45,267 nucleotides of DNA. Source: Bacillota bacterium. GTDB lineage: Bacteria > Bacillota > Clostridia > Christensenellales > Aristaeellaceae. Under the pieces are notes generated by a model that was not told where the DNA came from, made no database searches, and saw only the letters and a list, made by a program, of their open reading frames with translations. This document shows positions 42,540-45,267 of this stretch, piece by piece; the stretch's first letter is position 1, and every line of letters begins with the position of its first letter. Both the position numbers and the translations under genes were made by a program. The DNA lies in assembly GCA_023435435.1 (NCBI GenBank), contig JAEYRW010000004.1, positions 1-45,267 of the forward strand, written 5' to 3'.

Positions 42540-45014
42540 TCATTCTCCCGTCCGAAAAAGGACATCGTTCAGGCATGTGATCCGAAGCTGTTTCTCCAGC
42601 TCGGTAATCTCTCCCTTGGCGACTGCGATTCGGCGTTCCTCGCCCGGGAATAGGTCGAAAAAGTTGTCTGAGAACAGGCAGTCGTCCCCGGCAAGCTCGA
42701 GTGCCACGCCCCTTGCGAATGTGTCCGTCGAAACGACAATCTCATGTCCGTCCGCGCTCTCCGTCACGATGGTGGCGAGCGCGGGCTTTTCAAACGCGAA
42801 GTCCTTTGCCGGGACAAACAGTACGCTCCCGCGTCCGGCCTCGCCGCAGTCGTACTCCAGATGCAGCCGGGAAGCCCCTTCGTCCGCGAGCTGTTCGGCA
42901 AAATCAAGCGCCACCAGCATTTTTGCCTCGCCCGCCGCCGCGCGCGCTTCCATTTCGCCCGCATCGGCCGCGTTTCCCGCACCGTCGCACAGCTTCCAGC
43001 GAAGCACGCCCGAAAAATCCGCAGGGCTATCGTTGGTGAGCCACATCTCGACCCGCGTCCCTTCTTCCCGTGCGGTCATGAGAACTGGGGCATAAAACCG
43101 CTTGGCGTAATACTGCTGCGCCTTCCAGCGTCCGAAGCTGTCGACGCCCGCCCATGAAACCACGGGCCAGCAGTCGTTGAGCTGCCAAAGGATCACCCCG
43201 TTGTTGTAGCCGCTGGTCCGGCGCATCTCCTCCACGGAATACTTCAGTATCTCGCCCGCCTGAAACTGGGAAAGATAGACGTAATCGGCAAAATCCTTTG
43301 GCACGCGGTAGTCCCGCGCCATGTAGAGTTCGATGGTCTCGTTGCCGTTTTTGCACTTCTGGTGGGAAAGCATGACCTTCGTGTCCGGCCCGCAATCCGC
43401 CTTTTCCGCAAATGCGCGGACTGTCTTCATGGATGGGTAGCTCTGAAAGCCCATCTCGGACATGAACCGGCATTTGAAGGTGCGCATCTTCTGGTAAGGC
43501 GCGTTTCCGTCGTATTGGATGTAGTAGTGCATGTCGCCGCACGAAAGATAATTCATGTAGGAATCCGCGCCCAGCTTTTCCCCCGCTGTGGGGGAGGAAT
43601 GCACATAGAAGGTGTCGGGCGCGATTTCCGCGCAAATTGGAGGAATCTCCTTTAAAAACAGCTTTTCATACAGCCGCCGCACATAGAAAAGCGTCAAAAA
43701 TCCCGTGCGCCTGTTCACGCCGAAGAAGCGGCGCAGCTTGTCCGATTCCGCATCCCTGGACGAAAACACGGTATAGATAAAGTCGACCTCGTTGTTGCCG
43801 CACAGAAGCGCGAGACTTGGATGGTGGGAAATGCGCGCGAGGTTGTCCCGCAATTCCGCGCGCACGCTTGCGATAAATGCCTTGTCCGTCGGATAAAAAG
43901 AGCATGCAAACATCAGGTCCTGCCAGACGAGCAGACCCGCGCGGTCGCACGCAGCAAAGAACGAATCCGGCGGATAGTACGCTCCGCCCCAAACACGGAC
44001 ACCATTCATGTTTGCACGCACGCAGTCGTCCACCAGCCGCGTCCATTTTGCGTCGTCCGTTTCTCCCAGAACGGCGTCCGGGATGATGAGGTTTGCGCCC
44101 TTGAAGTACACGCGCCGCCCGTTTACAACAAATCCGAAGTTTCTTCCGTCCGGCAGTCGGTCGCGGTTCAACCTGATTTCCCTAAGGCCGATTTCCCGCG
44201 ACCACTCGTCCAAAATCCTTTCGCCTTGTAAGAGCCGCACGGTCGCGCGGTAGAGGGGTTGTTCTCCGTACCCGGCGGGCTGCCAGAGCCTGGGCCGCTC
44301 GACCAAAGCTGCGAATTCCGCGCGCGCGCCGCGTTCCCGAAAGATGACATCCCCGTCGGGCCCCACGATTTCAGCCTGCGTCTCGACGCCGCCTTCCCAT
44401 TTGTCCGCAAAGACGCGCAGACCGAGGGAAACCGCGCCGTTTTCATGCCTTTGCCGCACCTCGACGCGCCCAATCCGCCCAACGTCGAATGCCTGGATGG
44501 AAATAGCCCGCCAGATGCCCATGTCGGGAAGCGTCAGCCCCCAATCCCAACCGAACATGCACGCCGCTTTGCGGATGGTCGCGAAGGGACGTCCCCCCTT
44601 GAATTTGTGCGCGTCCACATACTTGACGGGGGAGGAAAAACACACCGAAATCTGGTTTTCCCCGTCCATCAGTGCCGCCTTGACGTCGAATTCCCAAGTG
44701 CGGTGCATGTTGTCCGCGCGCCCGATTTCGATCCCGTTGAGGAAAACCGTCGCGCACGTGTCGAGCCCCTCGCACCTGAGAAAAACCCTGTCGTGCGTCC
44801 GCAGCGCGGCATCCGCGTTGAACGTCCGTTCAAACGCATAATCCGCGTCGAAGAAGGACTGCACCTTTTCTTCGTTGTCGCGGAAATACGGATCGTCCAT
44901 TCTCCCATGGGCGATCAGCGTTTTCGCCACGCCGCCGGGCACGACAGCCTCATGCCACTCCGGTTTGCCGGCCTCCCGCATCCGCCAAGCACCACTCAAA
45001 TCGATTGCCTTCAT
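42540..45014 (-). CDS. Glycoside hydrolase family 2 protein, beta-mannosidase-like
   Basis: Predicted exo-beta-mannosidase acting on manno-oligosaccharides or N-glycan cores inside the cell, as there is no signal peptide. Length 824 aa. An N-terminal jelly-roll (WRMREAGKPEWHEAVVPG; FLRCEGLDTCATVFLNG) and Ig-like domain precede the TIM barrel. The acid-base Glu lies in LLCGNNEVDF (about residue 408) and the nucleophile Glu in FMSEMGFQSYP (about 519). C-terminal beta domains follow. ATG 45014 has GGAGG eight bases upstream; the in-frame ATG at 45044 has no site. It is downstream of the ABC exporter gene by 54 bp and may be co-transcribed. Confidence 0.92.
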   Translation of the reverse strand: MKAIDLSGAWRMREAGKPEWHEAVVPGGVAKTLIAHGRMDDPYFRDNEEKVQSFFDADYAFERTFNADAALRTHDRVFLRCEGLDTCATVFLNGIEIGRADNMHRTWEFDVKAALMDGENQISVCFSSPVKYVDAHKFKGGRPFATIRKAACMFGWDWGLTLPDMGIWRAISIQAFDVGRIGRVEVRQRHENGAVSLGLRVFADKWEGGVETQAEIVGPDGDVIFRERGARAEFAALVERPRLWQPAGYGEQPLYRATVRLLQGERILDEWSREIGLREIRLNRDRLPDGRNFGFVVNGRRVYFKGANLIIPDAVLGETDDAKWTRLVDDCVRANMNGVRVWGGAYYPPDSFFAACDRAGLLVWQDLMFACSFYPTDKAFIASVRAELRDNLARISHHPSLALLCGNNEVDFIYTVFSSRDAESDKLRRFFGVNRRTGFLTLFYVRRLYEKLFLKEIPPICAEIAPDTFYVHSSPTAGEKLGADSYMNYLSCGDMHYYIQYDGNAPYQKMRTFKCRFMSEMGFQSYPSMKTVRAFAEKADCGPDTKVMLSHQKCKNGNETIELYMARDYRVPKDFADYVYLSQFQAGEILKYSVEEMRRTSGYNNGVILWQLNDCWPVVSWAGVDSFGRWKAQQYYAKRFYAPVLMTAREEGTRVEMWLTNDSPADFSGVLRWKLCDGAGNAADAGEMEARAAAGEAKMLVALDFAEQLADEGASRLHLEYDCGEAGRGSVLFVPAKDFAFEKPALATIVTESADGHEIVVSTDTFARGVALELAGDDCLFSDNFFDLFPGEERRIAVAKGEITELEKQLRITCLNDVLFRTGE

Positions 45015-45039
45015 GCGTCCGTCCTCCGCGTTTTTCTCA

Positions 45040-45068
45040 ATCATAACACAGATGCGCGGATTTGGAAA
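45040..45068 (-). promoter_or_regulatory. Possible weak promoter of the GH2 gene
   Basis: On the minus strand TTTCCA (45063-45068) and TATGAT (45040-45045) are separated by 17 bp. The -10 is reasonable and the -35 poor. The -35 abuts the stop codon of the ABC gene, so it may be fortuitous. Confidence 0.35.
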
Positions 45069-45267
45069 TCAGGAAGCCGTGTAATATTGCGCCTGGGCAT
45101 GCCAGAGCGCGGCATATTTCCCGCCTTCCGCAAGCAGCTGGTCGTGGCTTCCCCGCTGGACGAGCCGCCCCTCGTGAAACACGGCGATGTCGTCGCAGAA
45201 CCGGCAGGAGGAGAGCCGGTGGGAGATATAGATGGCGGTGTGCCCTGCCATGAGGGAATTGAACCGC
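45069..45267 (-). CDS. ABC exporter, C-terminal end of the ATPase domain (partial)
   Basis: The 3' end of a gene that enters from the right window edge; its start is not in view. About 65 residues remain, with the H-loop in YISHRLSSCRFCDDIAVF and the typical tail GSHDQLLAEGGKYAALWHAQAQYY. This matches the end of ATPase domains in fused exporters of the ABCB type (membrane plus ATPase in one chain). The substrate cannot be judged. It lies 54 bp upstream of the GH2 gene, in the same direction. Confidence 0.88.
   Translation of the reverse strand, partial: RFNSLMAGHTAIYISHRLSSCRFCDDIAVFHEGRLVQRGSHDQLLAEGGKYAALWHAQAQYYTAS

Overview
The window reads as GC-rich chromosome of an endospore-forming Bacillota, most likely a clostridial anaerobe. 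The basis is the spoIVB-spo0A pair, the tilS-hpt-ftsH cluster, a cysteine T-box in front of cysS, strong GGAGG-type ribosome binding sites, and SigA-type promoters with 17-18 bp spacers. An alpha-L-rhamnosidase, a beta-mannosidase-like enzyme, DeoB/DeoC and an NfnAB-type transhydrogenase suit a fermentative, glycan-using (possibly gut) organism. I cannot place it to family. The first 34 bases are pure C and look like a contig-end artefact.

Layout. 1-3916 (minus): tilS-hpt-ftsH. 4175-7376 (plus): spoIVB, a divergent spo0A and deoB. 7430-8546: gap with its own promoter and terminator. 8584-11366: an FMN alpha-hydroxy-acid dehydrogenase-like protein and a secreted trypsin-like protease with a peptidoglycan-binding domain. 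11373-11867 (minus): a Nudix hydrolase, divergent from an operon at 12004-16110 with an ABC ATPase, two ABC-2 permeases, an RluA-type pseudouridine synthase and a HAD phosphatase. 16113-17940 (minus): a lipid kinase and a URO-D-like protein. 18091-21445 (plus): a CmpB-like membrane protein, a PAP2 protein, a DUF218 protein, a GNAT and TrmO. 21417-25279 (minus): a membrane protein with an Lcl-type domain and a GH78 rhamnosidase. 25507-28438 (plus): deoC and nfnAB. 28485-35034 (minus): a seven-gene run of nitroreductase, thiol-redox protein, URO-D-like protein, CysD, CysN/C and two sulfotransferases. 35205-37458 (plus): an EamA transporter, a LytTR regulator and a one-helix GHKL kinase. 37769-42539 (plus): a Cys T-box, cysS, three tandem GNATs (the third fused to a methyltransferase), a Nudix hydrolase and a small unknown protein. 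42540-45267 (minus): a GH2 beta-mannosidase-like enzyme and the end of an ABC exporter.

How the genes work together. The most striking block is 28485-35034. CysD and a CysN/APS-kinase fusion would make PAPS, and two adjacent sulfotransferases carry the PAPS-binding loops to use it. No PAPS or APS reductase is present in the window. This points to sulfation of a surface glycan, lipid or small molecule rather than assimilation of sulfur into cysteine. The run starts at a good promoter (35066-35094) and ends at a strong bidirectional terminator (28446-28476). A second notable unit is the cysteine T-box operon, in which a tandem GNAT family and a GNAT-methyltransferase fusion follow cysS without gaps.

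Start sites were chosen from Shine-Dalgarno spacing and promoter position. Several genes appear to use TTG or GTG. No tRNA, rRNA, CRISPR array, insertion sequence or prophage gene was recognised.
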